A stretch of 64,000 nucleotides of DNA from Gammaproteobacteria bacterium (GCA_030425195.1 JAUIAV010000005.1:62001-126000); one strand, 5' to 3'; shown: positions 34,520 to 45,147, numbered from the stretch's first letter. Numbers and translations are program-made. Notes: a model not told the origin generated them from the letters alone.

Positions 34520-35570
34520 GCTCTGCCAGCTTCTTCCGCCTGGCGTCCGTGAGGGCCTCACCGAGCGCAGGCCCTTCCAGGCCACGTGCAGCCAGCGCCT
34601 CGACCTGCACCGACGCTTGCACGGTCTCCACCGCCCGGGCAAGGGCTTCCAGCGCCAGGCCGCCGAGTGATCCGCAGACGGCCAGGGTTTCATCCAGCCG
34701 GCTGTCCGGTCTGAATGCCTGCACCTCCTCGAGGGCGCGCACCAGCTCACCCGCATCGGCCTGCCGCCAGTCCCACCAGTGGGATCGGTGCCGGACTACC
34801 CAGCCGGCCAGACGGGCATGGGCTTTCGGCGCTTTCAGCCGTCGCGCCATGGCGGCGATCGACTCCGGGTCCAGCGTGCTGACGTAAGCGGCAAACGACT
34901 GTTTCGGATCCAGCCCCGCTGCCGGCGGGTGGGGATCACGGGACTCGAATTCGACCAGCCAGGGCGTCAGCGCATCGAGATCACGCAGGACCTCCACGAA
35001 CCGGACCGGCGCCCGGCCCGAGATGGCCTTCGTCAGCTCCGCCCACACGCGCTCGGCCGAAAGCTCGGCCAGCACACCCTCGGCCGCCATCTGCCGCATG
35101 AGCGTGCAGGTCTGTGCCGCCGGAACGAATTCCGGCAGCGTCGCGGCAAACCGGGCCACTCTGAACACCCTGAGCGGGTCCTCGGCAAACGCGTCGGAAA
35201 CATGTCGAAGCACGCGTGCCTGCAGATCCGCCTGTCCCCCGAACGGATCGATGAGCTCGCCCGCACCGGATCGGGCCATGGCGTTGATGGTCAGATCACG
35301 GCGGACGAGGTCCTCTTCCAGGGTGACGGACGGATCCGCATGGACCTCGAATCCCTGGTGACCGGGGCCCGTCTTCCGCTCCGTTCGTGCCAGCGCATAC
35401 TCGTCACCGGTCTCGGGATGGAGAAACACGGGAAAGTCCCGACCGACCTGCCGGTAGCCCGCGGCGAGCATTTCTTCCACGGTGGCACCGACCACCACCC
35501 AGTCACGTTCCGAGACCGGGCGTCCGAGCAGTTCGTCGCGCACGGCGCCGCCAACCAGGTAAACGTCCAT
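34488..35570 (-). CDS. cca: CCA tRNA nucleotidyltransferase (class II, without HD domain)
   Basis: 360 aa. The N-terminal nucleotidyltransferase head has [15 protein letters not shown] and [10 protein letters not shown] with the catalytic acids, then [10 protein letters not shown] and [15 protein letters not shown] marks the neck that reads the base. It adds or repairs the 3' CCA of tRNAs. Shorter than E. coli Cca (412), which also carries an HD phosphohydrolase domain that is missing here. Initiating at the ATG near the end of a divergent region with the next gene. Confidence 0.93.
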   Translation of the reverse strand: MDVYLVGGAVRDELLGRPVSERDWVVVGATVEEMLAAGYRQVGRDFPVFLHPETGDEYALARTERKTGPGHQGFEVHADPSVTLEEDLVRRDLTINAMARSGAGELIDPFGGQADLQARVLRHVSDAFAEDPLRVFRVARFAATLPEFVPAAQTCTLMRQMAAEGVLAELSAERVWAELTKAISGRAPVRFVEVLRDLDALTPWLVEFESRDPHPPAAGLDPKQSFAAYVSTLDPESIAAMARRLKAPKAHARLAGWVVRHRSHWWDWRQADAGELVRALEEVQAFRPDSRLDETLAVCGSLGGLALEALARAVETVQASVQVEALAARGLEGPALGEALTDARRKKLAELSAQAIPDSE

Positions 35571-35819
35571 GCGCCGACGTTAGCAGAGGCCGTTGCTCCA
35601 GGGCACCCGTGACCGGGCGCACCGTGCGAGATCTCCTGCAGACTGCCGGAACCCGCCGCCAGACAATGTCGACCGAAGCCCTGGTATTCCCGGGTGAAAG
35701 TAGCGGTTCCCCGGCATCAGTCGCCTACAGGTTCGGACGCCGACATCCACCTGTGCCGGGCCCCACCCGATGCTGAACTGTGCCTCCCCTGTTCGAGGAA
35801 CACACCAAGGAGTTGAACC

Positions 35820-36599
35820 GTGAATCGACCTCACACCACCCTGGCGATCATCACGCTCTGCGCGCTGATCGTCGGCTGGCAGTTATGGCAGGCGCAACCG
35901 ATGGAGAGCGTCCCTGCCGACGGCGGCCTCGCGGCATCGGATGGGCAGGATGCCTCACCCGCCCGGACGTCCGATCCCGAAGCGGCCTCCACCCCCGGGC
36001 GAGGAGACGCCAACCCGGATCCGTTCGATTTCGCCCGGCGCATCGAGGAAAACCCGGACTGCCGACCGGAAACGATGGTGCGAAATCCCGTCACCGGCGA
36101 GATCGAACAGGCCTGGACCTGCGCGCCGGCAACGGGAGATCCGCATCCCTATGAGAACTGGAGCGAAGCCGTCCTCGCCGGACTGGCCTATGGGGACGCG
36201 AAGGCCGCGGAAGTACTCGGCCTCAGACACATCCGCTCTGCCGATCCGAGCAGGGAAGCGCTCGGACTCATGCTGCTGTATCGATCGGTGGCACTCTCCG
36301 GTGAAACCGCCGCCCTGCATCGGGCAATCAGCACGCGCTATGCCGTCGTCAGCAATGGAACCGAGCCCGATGTCCACAACCTCCGGCAGCTGCTGATCTT
36401 CAGCATCGTCACCGCCAGGCTCGGGGATGCGACCATCAGCCAGAGCACCATCGAATCCCGCCTCGCGAAAGCCCGTGTCACGGCCCCCCAGATCCGCGAG
36501 ATCCGATCCACTGCCGATCAGATCCTGGAGCAGATGGCCGACATCCAGCGCGCGGTGACGGGCAACACGAGCATCGGGGAGGTCCTCTCCAATGCGTAA
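35820..36599 (+). CDS. membrane-anchored or exported protein of unknown function
   Basis: 259 aa. GTG at 35820 has AAGGAG 7 nt upstream. One hydrophobic segment (residues 8-22) can serve as signal anchor, followed by an Ala/Pro/Asp-rich linker to about 60. The folded part contains two Cys (NPDCRP and AWTCAP) and helical pairs like AYGDAKAAEVLGLRHIR and LGLMLLYRSVALSG that recall Sel1/TPR-like repeats. I recognise no family. The next gene overlaps its 3' end by 8 bp, so the two form a unit. Confidence 0.7.
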   Translation: MNRPHTTLAIITLCALIVGWQLWQAQPMESVPADGGLAASDGQDASPARTSDPEAASTPGRGDANPDPFDFARRIEENPDCRPETMVRNPVTGEIEQAWTCAPATGDPHPYENWSEAVLAGLAYGDAKAAEVLGLRHIRSADPSREALGLMLLYRSVALSGETAALHRAISTRYAVVSNGTEPDVHNLRQLLIFSIVTARLGDATISQSTIESRLAKARVTAPQIREIRSTADQILEQMADIQRAVTGNTSIGEVLSNA

Positions 36600-37137
36600 G
36601 CTCGTCCTGTCGATTTTTCTGCTGGCACTGGCGCTGCCCGCACTCGGTCAGCATCAGGTTCTCCTCTGCCCGGAATGCCGCGACGTCACCGAACACCCCA
36701 GGGACTACGGTAACCATGCCTTCAATCAGCTGATCGCGCCCATTCCCGACGATCAGTTCGGGCCGTTCAGCACGTACGCCACGACGGCCTACGTGTGGAA
36801 CACCAGCGGAGAGTACGCCCTGGTCCGGCTGGAGGACGTCCTGGAGCAGCTTTCGGTCGTCATCAACTATCAGCTGTTCACCCTGCCCCTGCAGGTGTCG
36901 TCCGATTTCGTCGAAATCTTCGTTCAGTCGATGCACGGGGATTCCATGACCTACCAGGTCCTGGAGACGTCGCAGCCGCTGACCGTGGGCGGCCGGCTTC
37001 CGGAACCGGAGCCTGATCCGGCGACCGAGACCAAGGTCGCCACACATGCTGCGGGCGAGGAACTCTGCTGCCAGTCCGGCACCTTCTACTGGTACTACGA
37101 CCAGCCGCAATTCGACATCAGGTTCGACAACGAATAG
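36592..37137 (+). CDS. secreted protein of unknown function with paired cysteines
   Basis: 181 aa. Clear signal peptide (MRKLVLSIFLLALALPALG), then LLCPECRD (C-x2-C) near the N-terminus and a CC pair in ELCCQSGTFYW near the C-terminus; four Cys suggest disulfides in the periplasm. The rest has many aromatic residues and no motif I know. It overlaps the upstream exported protein gene by 8 bp and is followed by the convergent spoVR gene 4 bp on. A co-exported partner of 35820-36599 is likely; function unknown. Confidence 0.72.
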   Translation: MRKLVLSIFLLALALPALGQHQVLLCPECRDVTEHPRDYGNHAFNQLIAPIPDDQFGPFSTYATTAYVWNTSGEYALVRLEDVLEQLSVVINYQLFTLPLQVSSDFVEIFVQSMHGDSMTYQVLETSQPLTVGGRLPEPEPDPATETKVATHAAGEELCCQSGTFYWYYDQPQFDIRFDNE

Positions 37138-37141
37138 CGTC

Positions 37142-38656
37142 TCACGCCGCATCCTGCCCGGTGGCGGTTTCCGCCGGGCAGCGATGCGTGCTGACCACCT
37201 CGTCCTGCCAGGTGGATTCGAGCACCACCGGAAAACCCCAGAGACGGTGCAGATGCTTCAGCACATCTTCCGTGCTGGCGCCGAGCGGACGCCGCTGATG
37301 CTGAGTGTGTCCGAGCGTCAGGCTGCGGTCGCCCTTCACGTCCACCTTCACCACCTGAATGTTGGGCGTCTGGTCGCCGAGATTGTACTGGCTGGCGAGC
37401 AGCTCCCGGACCCTGCGGTAGCCACCATGATCGTGGATGGCGCGGACCTCGATCTCGCTGTCCTCGTCGTCATCGAGAATGCCGAACAGTCTGAACTCCC
37501 GCATGACGCGGGGCGACATGAACTGCTGGATGAAGGACTCGTCCTTGAAGTCCCGCATGGCGGCCGGCAGTACCTCGAGCCAGTTCGCTCCGGCTATGTC
37601 CGGGAACCACTCCCGGTCTTCATCCGTAGGCGCGTCGCACATCCGCTTCAGGTCCGAGTAGATGGCGAATCCCAGCGCATAGGGATTGATGCCGTTGTAG
37701 ACCGGATGATCGAAACCGGGCTGAAACAGCACGGACGTGTGAGACGACAGAAATTCCATCATGAAACCGTCGGTCACCAGACCTTCGTCGTAGAGGCGGT
37801 TGATCAACGTGTAGTGCCAGAACGAAGCCCAGCCCTCGTTCATCACCTGGGTCTGGCGCTGAGGATAGAAATACTGGGCGATCTTCCGGACGATGCGGAC
37901 GATTTCCCGCTGCCAGGGCTCGAGCAGCGGCGCATGCTTCTCTATGAAGTAGAGCAGGTTCTCCTGCGGTTCCGCGGGGAAGGTGACCTCGTCCGAGGTG
38001 TCGACCGACTGCGCCTTGGGCAGCGTGCGCCAGAGATCGTTCAGGTTCCGCTGCACGTACTCGGCGCGCTCCGCCTGACGCCGCTTCTCTTCCTCAGCGG
38101 AAATCGGGTACGGCCGCTTGTACCGATCCACGCCGTAGTTCATCAGCGCATGGCAGGAGTCCAGCACCTTCTCCACCTCGGCGACTCCGTAGCGCTCCTC
38201 GCAGCTCGAAATGTAGTTCCGGGCGAACAGCAGGTAGTCGATGATGGCGCTGGCGTCCGTCCAGGTGCGGAACAGGTAGTTTCCCTTGAAAAAGGAATTG
38301 TGGCCGTAGCAGGCATGGGCGATCACCAGCGCCTGCATGGTCATGCTGTTCTCCTCCATCAGATAGCTGATGCAGGGATTGGAGTTGATGACGATCTCGT
38401 AGGCGAGGCCCATGGCACCGCTCTGATAGCTTTTCTCCACTTCCACGAACTGTTTCCCGAACGACCAGTGGTTGTAGCCCAGCGGCATGCCGATGGAGGC
38501 ATAGGCGTCCATCATCTGATCGGAACGGATGATCTCGATCTGGTTCGGGTACGTGTCCAGACCATGTGCTTCCGCGATCCTGCCGATTTCCCGGTCATAG
38601 GCTTCAATGAGCTCGAACGACCAGGCGCTCCCTTCAGAAAGGGGTTTTCTGCTCAT
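37142..38656 (-). CDS. spoVR: SpoVR family protein
   Basis: 504 aa. ATG at 38656 overlaps the yeaH stop as ATGA; the longer frame upstream is a shadow. Family stretches are [57 protein letters not shown] and [10 protein letters not shown]. The Bacillus namesake acts in spore cortex formation; in proteobacteria the homologue YcgB belongs to the prkA-yeaH stress unit, with unknown chemistry. Conserved His and Glu in HACYGHNSF and NEGWA hint at a metal site. Confidence 0.96.
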   Translation of the reverse strand: MSRKPLSEGSAWSFELIEAYDREIGRIAEAHGLDTYPNQIEIIRSDQMMDAYASIGMPLGYNHWSFGKQFVEVEKSYQSGAMGLAYEIVINSNPCISYLMEENSMTMQALVIAHACYGHNSFFKGNYLFRTWTDASAIIDYLLFARNYISSCEERYGVAEVEKVLDSCHALMNYGVDRYKRPYPISAEEEKRRQAERAEYVQRNLNDLWRTLPKAQSVDTSDEVTFPAEPQENLLYFIEKHAPLLEPWQREIVRIVRKIAQYFYPQRQTQVMNEGWASFWHYTLINRLYDEGLVTDGFMMEFLSSHTSVLFQPGFDHPVYNGINPYALGFAIYSDLKRMCDAPTDEDREWFPDIAGANWLEVLPAAMRDFKDESFIQQFMSPRVMREFRLFGILDDDEDSEIEVRAIHDHGGYRRVRELLASQYNLGDQTPNIQVVKVDVKGDRSLTLGHTQHQRRPLGASTEDVLKHLHRLWGFPVVLESTWQDEVVSTHRCPAETATGQDAA

Positions 38657-39921
38657 GCTGCCTCCCGTTTCTGGAACAGTTCGTGGAAGACGGGAAAGAT
38701 GTCGCTCACTTCCATGATCTGCCGCTGCGCGAAAGTTTCCGGGAACCGCCGGGCCACCTGCTGATACTCCCGCCACAGCGCCTGATGATTCCGCTTGGTG
38801 ATCTCCACGTAAGCGAAGTACTGAACCAGCGGCAGCAGATCGTCCTCCAGAAGCTTCCGGCAGATGGGTGAATCGTCGTTCCAGTTGTCCCCATCCGAAG
38901 CCTGAGCACCGTAGATGTTCCATTCGTTGGGCGAATAGCGCGCGTCGATCACTTCCTTCATCAGCCGGAGCGCACTGGATACCACCGTCCCGCCCGTTTC
39001 CCGGGAATAGAAGAACTCCTGCTCGTCCACTTCCTTGGCCACGGTGTGATGTCGGATGAACACGATGTCCGTACGCTCGTAGTGTCTTTTCAGGAACATG
39101 TAGAGAAGCAGATAGAACCGCTTGGCCATGTCCTTGATCTGCTGATCCATGGAGCCGGAAACATCCATCAGACAGAACATGACCGCCTGGGACGTGGGCA
39201 CGGGACGCTTCACGTGCAGGTTGTAGCGCAGGTCGTTCGTATCGAGGAACGGCACCCGGTTCAGGCGCTTCTCGAGCTGCTCGATTTCGAGCATCAGCCG
39301 TCTGGCGCCGACCTCGTCGCCCTCCGCGGTTGCCCGTTCGAGCTCGGCTCTGGCCGCCTTCAGCAGCCGTCTGGACTCGCCCGAAAGGGCAATCCGACGG
39401 GCCTTGGCTGCTTTCAGAGAACGCAGCACCGAGAGTTTGGCGGGAACTCCGTCCGTCGTGAATCCCGCATGCTCGTATTTGAAGCTCGCGTTGCCTTTGA
39501 GCGCCCGCTTGGTGAGATTCGGCAGCGCGAGATCGTCGAAGAGGAACTCGAGAAACTCTTCCTGGCTGAGCTGGAAGACGAAATCGTCCTCGCCTTCTCC
39601 GCTGTTGGAGGCTTCTCCTTCGCCACCGCCGGCACCACCGCCGCCGGACGGCCGGGCGATGCGGTCGCCCTGTACGAACTCCCGGTTGCCGGGATGGACG
39701 ATACTGCGGCTGCCGCCCTGTCCGTGGTTGAAGATCGGTTGAGAGACGTCGTCCGCCGGAATCGAGACTTCCTCGCCCCGGTCCATGTCCGTGATGCTGC
39801 GCGAGTCCACGGCATCGGAAACCGCTTTCCTGATGTGCTTCCTGTATCGCTCCAGGAAGCGCTGACGGTTGACGGTGCTCTTGTTCTTGGCGTTGAGCCG
39901 TCTGTCGACGATGTACGACAT
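38653..39921 (-). CDS. yeaH: DUF444/YeaH family protein with a von Willebrand A-like domain
   Basis: 422 aa. The N-terminus has [20 protein letters not shown], then a Gly/Glu-rich linker (about 92-115). The C-terminal part holds a metal-ion-dependent adhesion site, [11 protein letters not shown] (D-x-S-x-S) and [13 protein letters not shown]. It is the usual partner of the PrkA kinase in nutrient-stress response; biochemical role unresolved. 72 bp downstream of prkA and overlapping spoVR. Confidence 0.96.
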   Translation of the reverse strand: MSYIVDRRLNAKNKSTVNRQRFLERYRKHIRKAVSDAVDSRSITDMDRGEEVSIPADDVSQPIFNHGQGGSRSIVHPGNREFVQGDRIARPSGGGGAGGGEGEASNSGEGEDDFVFQLSQEEFLEFLFDDLALPNLTKRALKGNASFKYEHAGFTTDGVPAKLSVLRSLKAAKARRIALSGESRRLLKAARAELERATAEGDEVGARRLMLEIEQLEKRLNRVPFLDTNDLRYNLHVKRPVPTSQAVMFCLMDVSGSMDQQIKDMAKRFYLLLYMFLKRHYERTDIVFIRHHTVAKEVDEQEFFYSRETGGTVVSSALRLMKEVIDARYSPNEWNIYGAQASDGDNWNDDSPICRKLLEDDLLPLVQYFAYVEITKRNHQALWREYQQVARRFPETFAQRQIMEVSDIFPVFHELFQKREAA

Positions 39922-39993
39922 GCTGTTAGCTCCTGACCGGGTTGACGATTCGCTTTCAGAGGGCCGGCAGCGCGGACCGCCGGCCCCGCCCGC

Positions 39994-41916
39994 TCACTGG
40001 GACTTGCGAACCCGGAGGTACCACTCGGCAAGCAGGCGCACCTGCTTTTCCGTGTAGCCCCGTTCCACCATCCGCGCCACGAAGTCGTCATGCTTGCGCT
40101 GCTCCTCACTGGAGGATTTGGCATTGAACGAGATCACCGGCAGCAGATCCTCCGTGTTCGAGAACATCTTCTTCTCGATCACCGTCCGGAGCTTCTCGTA
40201 GCTCAGCCAGGATGGGTTGCTGCCGTTGTGATTCGCCCGGGCCCGGAGCACGAAGTTGACGATCTCGTTCCGGAAATCCTTAGGGTTCGAGATCCCCGCC
40301 GGTTTCTCGATCTTCTCGAGCTCCTCGTTCAGCGCGCCGCGGTCGAGAATGTCGCCCGTCTCCGGATCCCGGTATTCCTGATCCTGAATCCAGAAATCGG
40401 CGTAGGTCACGTAGCGGTCGAAGATGTTCTGGCCGTACTCGGAGTAGGACTCGAGGTAAGCCGTCTGTATCTCCTTGCCGATGAACTCCACGTACTTCGG
40501 CGCCAGGTATTCCTTGATGTAGCGAAGCAGCCGGTCCCGGGTCTCCTGGTCATACTGTTCCTGCTCGATCTGCTGCTCGAGCACGTACATGAGGTGCACC
40601 GGATTGGCCGCCACTTCCGTGGGATCGAAATTGAACACCTTGGACAGAATCTTGAAGGCGAAACGCGTGGACTGGCCGCTCATGCCCTCGTCCACGCCGG
40701 CACCGTCCCGGTATTCCTGGATGCTCTTGGCCTTCGGATCCGTATCCTTGAGGTTTTCGCCGTCGTAAACCCGCATCTTCGAGAACACGTTCGAGTTCTC
40801 AGGCTCCTTGATCCGCGAGAGCACGGAGTACTGAGCCAGCATCCGAAGCGTGTCCGGCGCGCAGGGTGCGCTGTGCAGAGAGCTGTCCGTGATCAGCTTC
40901 TCGTAGATCTTCACCTCTTCGGTCACCCGGAGGCAGTAGGGCACCTTGACGATGTAGACGCGGTCGATGAACGCTTCATTGTTCTTGTTGTTCCGGAAGG
41001 TCTGCCACTCCGACTCGTTGGAGTGCGCGAGCACGATCCCGTCGAAGGGTACTGCGCCGATGGCTTCCGTGCCGTTGTAGTTACCTTCCTGGGTCGCTGT
41101 GAGCAGTGGGTGCAGCACCTTGATCGGCGCCTTGAACATCTCCACGAACTCCAGCAGTCCCTGGTTGGCTTTGCAGAGCCCACCGGAGAAGCTGTATGCG
41201 TCCGGATCGTTCTGCTCGAAATCCTCGAGCTTGCGGATGTCCACCTTGCCGACCAGCGCAGAGATGTCCTGATTGTTCTCATCACCCGGTTCGGTCTTGG
41301 CAACCGCCACCTGATTCAGCAGTGATGGGTATTTCTTCACGACCCTGAACTGAGTGATGTCGCCGCCGAATTCCTTCAGGCGCTTCGCCGCCCAGGGAGA
41401 CATGACACCGCGCAGGTAACGCGACGGGATGCCGTATTCCTCCGAAAGGATGGCGCTGTCCTCGGTGGGGTCGAAGAGTCCGAGCGGCGACTCATTCACC
41501 GGCGAGCCGGCGATGGCGTAGAACGGCATGCGCTGCATGAGCGCTTTCAGCTTCTCCGCCAGCGAGCTTTTTCCGCCACCCACGGGACCGAGCAGGTACA
41601 GGATCTGCTTACGCTCCTCGAGCCCCTGCGCGGCGTGCCGGAAGAATGACACGATCTGCTCGATCGCCTCCTCCATACCGTAGAACTCGCCGAACGCGGG
41701 ATATCGTTTGATGACCTTGTTGGAAAAGATCCGCGACAGCCGCGGGTCTTTGGAAGTGTCCACGAACTCGGGCTCGCCGATCGCCATCAGCAGACGCTCT
41801 GCCGCGGTGGCGTAAACGCCGGGATCTGATTTGCAGAGTTCGAGGTAATCCTGGAGGGACAGCTCTTCTTCTAAAGCTGCATCGAAACGGTCCTGGTAGT
41901 GCTCAAATACACCCAT
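39994..41916 (-). CDS. prkA: PrkA/YeaG serine protein kinase
   Basis: 640 aa (E. coli YeaG 644). The N-terminal AAA part has Walker A LGPVGGGKSSLAEKLK (about residues 108-123) and a Walker B-like GIVLAHSNESEWQTF. The C-terminal half is the kinase-related domain with PEYVEFIGKEIQTAYLESYSE-type helices. In enterics it helps survival in nitrogen or carbon starvation. It opens the conserved operon with yeaH and spoVR. The start ATG has GGAG 7-8 nt upstream (AAAGGAGAGCTTGCC). Confidence 0.96.
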   Translation of the reverse strand: MGVFEHYQDRFDAALEEELSLQDYLELCKSDPGVYATAAERLLMAIGEPEFVDTSKDPRLSRIFSNKVIKRYPAFGEFYGMEEAIEQIVSFFRHAAQGLEERKQILYLLGPVGGGKSSLAEKLKALMQRMPFYAIAGSPVNESPLGLFDPTEDSAILSEEYGIPSRYLRGVMSPWAAKRLKEFGGDITQFRVVKKYPSLLNQVAVAKTEPGDENNQDISALVGKVDIRKLEDFEQNDPDAYSFSGGLCKANQGLLEFVEMFKAPIKVLHPLLTATQEGNYNGTEAIGAVPFDGIVLAHSNESEWQTFRNNKNNEAFIDRVYIVKVPYCLRVTEEVKIYEKLITDSSLHSAPCAPDTLRMLAQYSVLSRIKEPENSNVFSKMRVYDGENLKDTDPKAKSIQEYRDGAGVDEGMSGQSTRFAFKILSKVFNFDPTEVAANPVHLMYVLEQQIEQEQYDQETRDRLLRYIKEYLAPKYVEFIGKEIQTAYLESYSEYGQNIFDRYVTYADFWIQDQEYRDPETGDILDRGALNEELEKIEKPAGISNPKDFRNEIVNFVLRARANHNGSNPSWLSYEKLRTVIEKKMFSNTEDLLPVISFNAKSSSEEQRKHDDFVARMVERGYTEKQVRLLAEWYLRVRKSQ

Positions 41917-42182
41917 GGCAAGCTCTCCTTTGCTGGCTTCCGGTTGTACCGACTTCTAGAAAACCCGAAGACGTCAGAAACAAATTCGGAGTCTTCTACA
42001 TTCGATTCGATGACAGCTTCACAGTTTCAGGCGTTGTCGCATAGCTGAAACAGCCGGACGGTCGTTCCTGGGGTACAGACGGTTTTTCGCTGAATCTGTC
42101 TGACAAGCCGTCTCCATCGGATCGGCAGGGTCCATTCAGATACTTGTCATAGTCCGTGGAATAGCTTGTCTAGCACCTCGTT
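41917..42182 (-). promoter_or_regulatory. upstream region of the prkA operon
   Basis: 266 bp between apaH and prkA, more AT rich than its surroundings. It contains an inverted repeat GTTTCAG (42024-42030) / CTGAAAC (42045-42051) with a 14-bp loop, which could be an operator. No clear -24/-12 or -35/-10 pair was found by eye. Confidence 0.3.
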
Positions 42183-43004
42183 TCAGGCCTGCCGCTTGAC
42201 AGAAGGCACACTGAACAGCCTCCCGTCTTCGAGCCGCATGCAGGTCAGGCTGCGCCCCCAGACGCATCCGGTGTCCAGACCGATGATGCGGTCGTCATCA
42301 GTGTGCCCTTCGAGTGCCGCCCAGTGACCGAACAGGAGCGTCTGCTTCAGAGGCTCTTCCGCCCGCAGGCTGAACCAGGGGGAGAAACCTTCCGGCGCGT
42401 CTTCGAGTGCGCCCTTGTGAGAAAAATCCAGGGTTCCATCGGCGTCGATCAGCCGCATGCGGGTAAAGTAGTTGGTGACTACGCGCCAGCGTTCCATGCC
42501 ATCCCAGGATTCCTTCCAGCGGTCGGGCTCGTTGCCGTAGAGCTCCCGGAAGTACTGCTCACAGGTGCTGCCTCGAATGACCTCCTCCACTTCCGCGGCG
42601 AGCTCCAGAGCCTTCCGCATCTTCCAAAGATGCGGGATGCCTGCATGAACCATCGCATAGCCCAGCACCTTGTCCCGGACGATGAACGGCTGCTGCCGGT
42701 ACCAGTCCGAGATGTCGTCCACCCGGGGCGATGTCAGCAGGTCATCGAAGGTATCGCTGCGGTTCGGGCTGTGACCACCCCGGTGCACGGCGAGAAAGTG
42801 CAGATCATGGTTACCGAGCACGGTGACGGCGGAACTGCCCATCTCCCTCACCCGGCGCACGACGCTCAGATTGTCCGGACCCCGGTTGATCAGATCGCCG
42901 AGAAGCCAGAGACGGTCACGACCGGTCTGGAAGTCGATCCTGTCGAGCAGCCGGGCAAATTCCTCGTAGCAGCCCTGAATGTCTCCAACCGCATAAGTGG
43001 ACAT
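42183..43004 (-). CDS. apaH: diadenosine tetraphosphatase (symmetrical)
   Basis: 273 aa. Metallophosphatase blocks GDIQGCYEE, GDLINRGPDNL, LGNHDLHFLA and VHAGIPHLW. It cleaves Ap4A to two ADP (and removes Np4 caps from RNA) in the cytoplasm. 5 bp follow apaG, in the classic apaG-apaH tail of the lptD-surA-pdxA-rsmA operon. Confidence 0.97.
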   Translation of the reverse strand: MSTYAVGDIQGCYEEFARLLDRIDFQTGRDRLWLLGDLINRGPDNLSVVRRVREMGSSAVTVLGNHDLHFLAVHRGGHSPNRSDTFDDLLTSPRVDDISDWYRQQPFIVRDKVLGYAMVHAGIPHLWKMRKALELAAEVEEVIRGSTCEQYFRELYGNEPDRWKESWDGMERWRVVTNYFTRMRLIDADGTLDFSHKGALEDAPEGFSPWFSLRAEEPLKQTLLFGHWAALEGHTDDDRIIGLDTGCVWGRSLTCMRLEDGRLFSVPSVKRQA

Positions 43005-43009
43005 GGCGC

Positions 43010-43390
43010 TCAGTGCACCACGTTCGGCAGCGAAAGTGAAAACGGACGGATCTGTGTGCGGAAGGATTCCCCGGAATCCCGCACGAACTCGTAGTGGCCC
43101 TCCATACTGCCTACCGGGGTCCCGATGATGGCCGCACTCGTGTATCGGAAGCTTTCGGATGGCGCAAGGCGCGGCTGCTTGCCCACCACGCCGGGACCGG
43201 CGACCTCCTCGATCCGGCCCTCGGCATTCGTGATCCGCCAGTAGCGGTTCATCAGTGTGGCCGCCTCAGCGCCGTTGTTGGTGATGGTGATCGTGTACGC
43301 GAAGACGAAGCGTCCGTCGTCGGGGCTGGATTCCCGCTCGATGTACCGGACCTCCACGTGAACATCGATATCTCCGTCCGTTCCACTCAT
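43010..43390 (-). CDS. apaG: Co2+/Mg2+ efflux-associated protein ApaG
   Basis: 126 aa, full family length, fibronectin-III-like fold. YIERESSPDDGRFVFAYTITI, NRYWRITNAEGRIEEVAGPGVVG and QPRLAPSESFRYTSA are its signature strands, and GSMEGHYEF the C-terminal one. The biochemical role is not settled. ATG overlaps the rsmA stop by 4 bp. Confidence 0.97.
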   Translation of the reverse strand: MSGTDGDIDVHVEVRYIERESSPDDGRFVFAYTITITNNGAEAATLMNRYWRITNAEGRIEEVAGPGVVGKQPRLAPSESFRYTSAAIIGTPVGSMEGHYEFVRDSGESFRTQIRPFSLSLPNVVH

Positions 43391-44160
43391 TTCCGATCGT
43401 CTTCCGTCACTGCATTTGCGAGCGCAACAAAGTCTTCCACGCTGAGGACATCCGGTCGCGCGTCCGGATCCACCGGAACCCGGTTCCAGTCTACGCCGAG
43501 ATCCTTCAGACCTTTCGCGATCCGCTTGCGGCGGGCGGAGAAAGCGAGCTGAAGCACCCGGCCGAAGCGCGCCGTGTCCACATCCGACAGCGTCCGCCTC
43601 GGTACGATCCGCACCACCTGGGAGTGCACCCTGGGCGGCGGCGAGAAGGCCTCAGGCGGCACATCGAACAGCGATTCCACCTCGCAATAATACTGTGTGA
43701 GCACGCCGAGCCGCCCCCAGCTCTTGCTGCCGGGCGCCGCACCAATTCGGTCACCCAGCTCCCGCTGGAACATGAAGTGCATATCCCTGATCCGCGGCAG
43801 ATGCCGGAACAGCTTCAGGAGCAGCGGAGAGGAGATGTTGTAGGGCAGGTTACCCACCAGTCGCCAGCCCGGCGGGGTCAGCAGTCCATCCAGGTCCACG
43901 CGCAGGATATCGTCGCTGACGAGTTCGAGATCCGGGAAGCGGACCTCGAGCGGCGCAATCATGTCCCTGTCCAGCTCGACGGCCACGTAACGTTCCGTAT
44001 TCCCGTACAGATAGGACGTCAGGGCACCGGGACCGGGTCCGATCTCCAGCAGACGGTCCTCCGGGGTCGGTCGCACCACATCCGCAATCCGCTGCAGAAC
44101 GCCTTCGTCCACCAGGAAATGCTGCCCGAAGCGTTTCCGGGGTCTGGGCGCACGGCTCAT
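43387..44160 (-). CDS. rsmA: 16S rRNA dimethyladenosine methyltransferase
   Basis: 257 aa. RKRFGQHFL at the N-terminus, SAM loop LEIGPGPGALTSYL and the adenine-methylation motif NLPYNISSPLLLKL. It dimethylates A1518 and A1519 in late 30S assembly. Start and stop overlap both neighbours by 4 bp (pdxA and apaG), so it is tightly coupled. Confidence 0.98.
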   Translation of the reverse strand: MSRAPRPRKRFGQHFLVDEGVLQRIADVVRPTPEDRLLEIGPGPGALTSYLYGNTERYVAVELDRDMIAPLEVRFPDLELVSDDILRVDLDGLLTPPGWRLVGNLPYNISSPLLLKLFRHLPRIRDMHFMFQRELGDRIGAAPGSKSWGRLGVLTQYYCEVESLFDVPPEAFSPPPRVHSQVVRIVPRRTLSDVDTARFGRVLQLAFSARRKRIAKGLKDLGVDWNRVPVDPDARPDVLSVEDFVALANAVTEDDRK

Positions 44161-45134
44161 CCGTCGGACACGAGTTGCCCGGCCAGGTCCGCAGCAGCCA
44201 GAAAACTGCCGGCTTCAGCCAGGCCCGTACCCGCAATGTCCAGGGCTGTGCCGTGGTCCACCGACGTGCGTACGAAGGGCAGGCCCAGGGTCACGTTGAC
44301 CGCTTCCCCGAAGCCGTGTGATTTGAGCACCGGCAGACCCTGATCGTGATACATGGCAAAAACCGCATCGGCTCGCTCGAGAAAGCGCGGCGTGAACAGG
44401 GTGTCCGCGGGTAACGGCCCTTCCACCTTCACACCCCGCGCCGCCAAAGCCCGGCAGACGGGTTCAATCACCTCGATTTCTTCCCGTCCGAGATGACCGC
44501 CCTCGCCCGCATGCGGATTCAGTCCAGCCACCAGCACCACCGGATCCTCGATTGCGAACTGCCGTTCGAGGCCGTTCAGCAGAATGCCGAGCCGTCGTTC
44601 GAGCAGCTCCGGGGTGATGGCGCCGGGCACATCCCTGAGCGGCAGGTGGGTCGTCGCCAGCCCCACCCTGAGGGAGCCTGCCACCAGCAGCATCACCACG
44701 TCCGGAACCTTCGCGCGTTCGCAGAAAAATTCCGTGTGGCCGCTGAACGGAAGTCCGGACTCGTTGATGATGGATTTCTGCACCGGACCCGTCACGATGC
44801 CCGCGAACCGGCCGCTGAGGCAGCCATCGGCCGCCGTCTCCAGGGTCTGTACCACGTAGGGCGCATTTCGAACGTCGAGCACGCCCGGCTGCTCCGGTTC
44901 CGGCAGCGGCTGGTGCAGAACCGTCAGACACCCGGCCGTGCAGCTGGGGGCGTCCAGGTGGTCGTCCACGCTGAGCGCAAGGCCGCAGCGCCCGGCGGCG
45001 CGAACCAGAAGATCCGCATCGGCAATGGCAACCCAGGGAAACCGTCTGTCCCGGCCCGCCGCGCGGGCCAGCAGCTCCGGTCCCACACCGGCCGGCTCTC
45101 CGGGGGTGATGGCAAGCCGGCGCGCTCCGTTCAT
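44157..45134 (-). CDS. pdxA: 4-hydroxythreonine-4-phosphate dehydrogenase
   Basis: 325 aa. ITPGEPAGVGPELL near the N-terminus, IVTGPVQKSIINESGLPFSG with metal-ligand His in the following GHTEFF, TTHLPLRDVP, LNPHAGEGG and AMYHDQGLPVLKSHG. It oxidises 4-phosphohydroxy-threonine in pyridoxal-phosphate synthesis; PLP is the cofactor of the serine-palmitoyltransferase-like enzyme in the same window. 13 bp from surA. Confidence 0.97.
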   Translation of the reverse strand: MNGARRLAITPGEPAGVGPELLARAAGRDRRFPWVAIADADLLVRAAGRCGLALSVDDHLDAPSCTAGCLTVLHQPLPEPEQPGVLDVRNAPYVVQTLETAADGCLSGRFAGIVTGPVQKSIINESGLPFSGHTEFFCERAKVPDVVMLLVAGSLRVGLATTHLPLRDVPGAITPELLERRLGILLNGLERQFAIEDPVVLVAGLNPHAGEGGHLGREEIEVIEPVCRALAARGVKVEGPLPADTLFTPRFLERADAVFAMYHDQGLPVLKSHGFGEAVNVTLGLPFVRTSVDHGTALDIAGTGLAEAGSFLAAADLAGQLVSDG

Positions 45135-45147
45135 GAGAGCAGGCGTA

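Noticed and set aside
38657-38923. N-terminal extension of SpoVR by 89 residues
   Set aside because: It lies wholly inside yeaH in another frame; the ATGA overlap start at 38656 matches the family.
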